Shown here: piece after piece, positions 5,516-6,308 of the stretch
How the letters are laid out: each line of letters opens with the position of its first letter
How positions within the stretch are numbered: position 1 is the stretch's first letter
Origin: M3007 sp038327555
GTDB taxonomy: Bacteria > Bacteroidota > Bacteroidia > Chitinophagales > Saprospiraceae
DNA: 6,308 bases
Assembly (NCBI GenBank): GCA_038327555.1
Contig: JBBQLD010000287.1
Span: 1-6,308 of the forward strand
Reading direction: 5' to 3'
Program-made: the position numbers and the translations under genes
Notes under the pieces: generated by a model
Seen by the model: the letters and a program-made list of their open reading frames with translations, nothing else
What the model was told of the DNA's origin: nothing
The model's database searches: none

Positions 5516-6308
5516 ATGTCTTTCATCCTGAAAATGGCCTGGCGCGACAGCCGCCGCAATCGCGCCCGCCTTGTGCTGTTCATTTCTGCCATCACCGTCG
5601 GTATCGCTGCACTTACCGCAGTAAGATCGTTCTCTGTCAACCTCATGGCCGATATTGACCGGGAAGCCAAAACGTTGCTGGGTGCCGATCTTTCGTTGGA
5701 AGCAAACCAACCCGCTCCAGATAGTATTTTGGCAAAAATTGAACAACCTGAGGTGGAAAAAGCCAAAGTGCTCAATTTCATGAGCATGGTCAGGTTTCCA
5801 AATGGCGGAGGAACAAGGCTATCCCTCATTCGCTCTTTGGAAGGCAACTATCCGTTTTATGGAAAATGGAAAACAGCGCCTGAAAATTCCTGGCAAACCT
5901 TCCGAACTGGAAAAACCGCCTTGGTAGACCATGCCCTGATGCTTCAATTTGGGATCAAACCGGGCGACAGTATCCAAATCGGCAAAGTTACTTTCCGCAT
6001 TGAAGGAGACTTGCTTTCTTCTCCAGGGCGGGCGGGTATTGCCAGTAGTATAGCACCCATCGTGTTCATTCCTGCACAATGGCTTGATTCTACAGGACTT
6101 GTGCAACGCGGCAGCCGCATAGACTACCAGTATTTTTACAAAATGCCGGCTACTGTTGATGTCGACGAATTCATAAAACCACTGGAAAAAACCCTTGAAA
6201 AAGCCAAACTGGATTGGGATACGGTGCAAAGTCGCAAACAAAGCATTGGGGCGGCCTTTGGCAATTTTGGCACCTTTTTGAACCTGGTGGGTTTCATTGC
6301 ACTGCTGC
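5516..6308 (+). CDS. ABC transporter permease, FtsX/MacB type (YbbP-like), N-terminal part
   Basis: An open frame of 264 codons begins at the ATG at 5516 and runs off the right edge, so the C-terminal part is missing; full-length relatives I recall are about 800 residues or more. An in-frame stop at 5498-5500 rules out a longer N-terminus. The opening basic segment (AWRDSRRNRARL, 8-19) leads into one membrane helix (about 19-40). A long extracytoplasmic domain follows, beginning with the family-like phrase AKTLLGADLSLEANQP (51-66), and a second hydrophobic helix starts near 254 at the window edge. This order, one helix, a large MacB-like periplasmic domain and then the FtsX helices, matches inner-membrane permeases that work with a separate ATPase on lipids or lipoproteins. 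No ATPase gene is in view. The start has an A-rich leader (CAAAAAACA) and no Shine-Dalgarno. The exact substrate cannot be inferred. Confidence 0.87.
   Translation, partial: MSFILKMAWRDSRRNRARLVLFISAITVGIAALTAVRSFSVNLMADIDREAKTLLGADLSLEANQPAPDSILAKIEQPEVEKAKVLNFMSMVRFPNGGGTRLSLIRSLEGNYPFYGKWKTAPENSWQTFRTGKTALVDHALMLQFGIKPGDSIQIGKVTFRIEGDLLSSPGRAGIASSIAPIVFIPAQWLDSTGLVQRGSRIDYQYFYKMPATVDVDEFIKPLEKTLEKAKLDWDTVQSRKQSIGAAFGNFGTFLNLVGFIALL

Noticed and set aside
5506..6241. Three overlapping - strand open frames (5477-5746, 5506-5847, 5819-6241) opposite the right-hand end
   Set aside because: The + strand frame from 5516 encodes a recognisable permease N-terminus with a membrane helix. The antisense frames show no family features.

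Overview
The window looks like ordinary chromosome from a member of the Bacteroidota, probably near the Saprospiraceae/Cytophagales side. Three things point there. The LipA protein carries wording I recall from that group, such as VNRDELQDRGAEIWYQTV. A near-consensus TAnnTTTG promoter box lies ahead of the second gene. The start codons follow A-rich leaders with no clear Shine-Dalgarno sequence. Genus and species cannot be fixed from the sequence alone. There is no sign of mobile DNA, tRNA, rRNA or CRISPR.

Layout on the + strand: a 643-residue enzyme-like protein fuses a glutamate-cysteine-ligase-type (GCS2/YbdK-like) domain to a C-terminal pair of CBS domains (62-1993). A 90-bp gap with a promoter follows. 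Then comes a compact three-gene run: a predicted outer-membrane beta-barrel protein of unknown function (2084-2851), lipoyl synthase LipA (2906-3793) and a secreted protein of unknown function (3795-4790). The last two are separated by a single base, so the run is probably one transcript.

On the - strand, hypoxanthine phosphoribosyltransferase (4791-5342) converges on the secreted protein gene, with the two stop codons directly abutting and no room for a terminator. A 173-bp divergent intergenic region follows. It holds a 14-bp perfect palindrome, a small hairpin and a G-rich patch. Last, the first 264 codons of a large FtsX/MacB-type ABC transporter permease (YbbP-like) start at 5516 and run off the right edge.

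The genes are a mix of housekeeping (lipoate synthesis, purine salvage), envelope functions (beta-barrel, secreted protein, permease) and one probable nucleotide-regulated ligase. I do not see a clear new multi-gene system. The best candidates for undescribed biology are the GCS2-CBS fusion and the two uncharacterised exported proteins flanking lipA.
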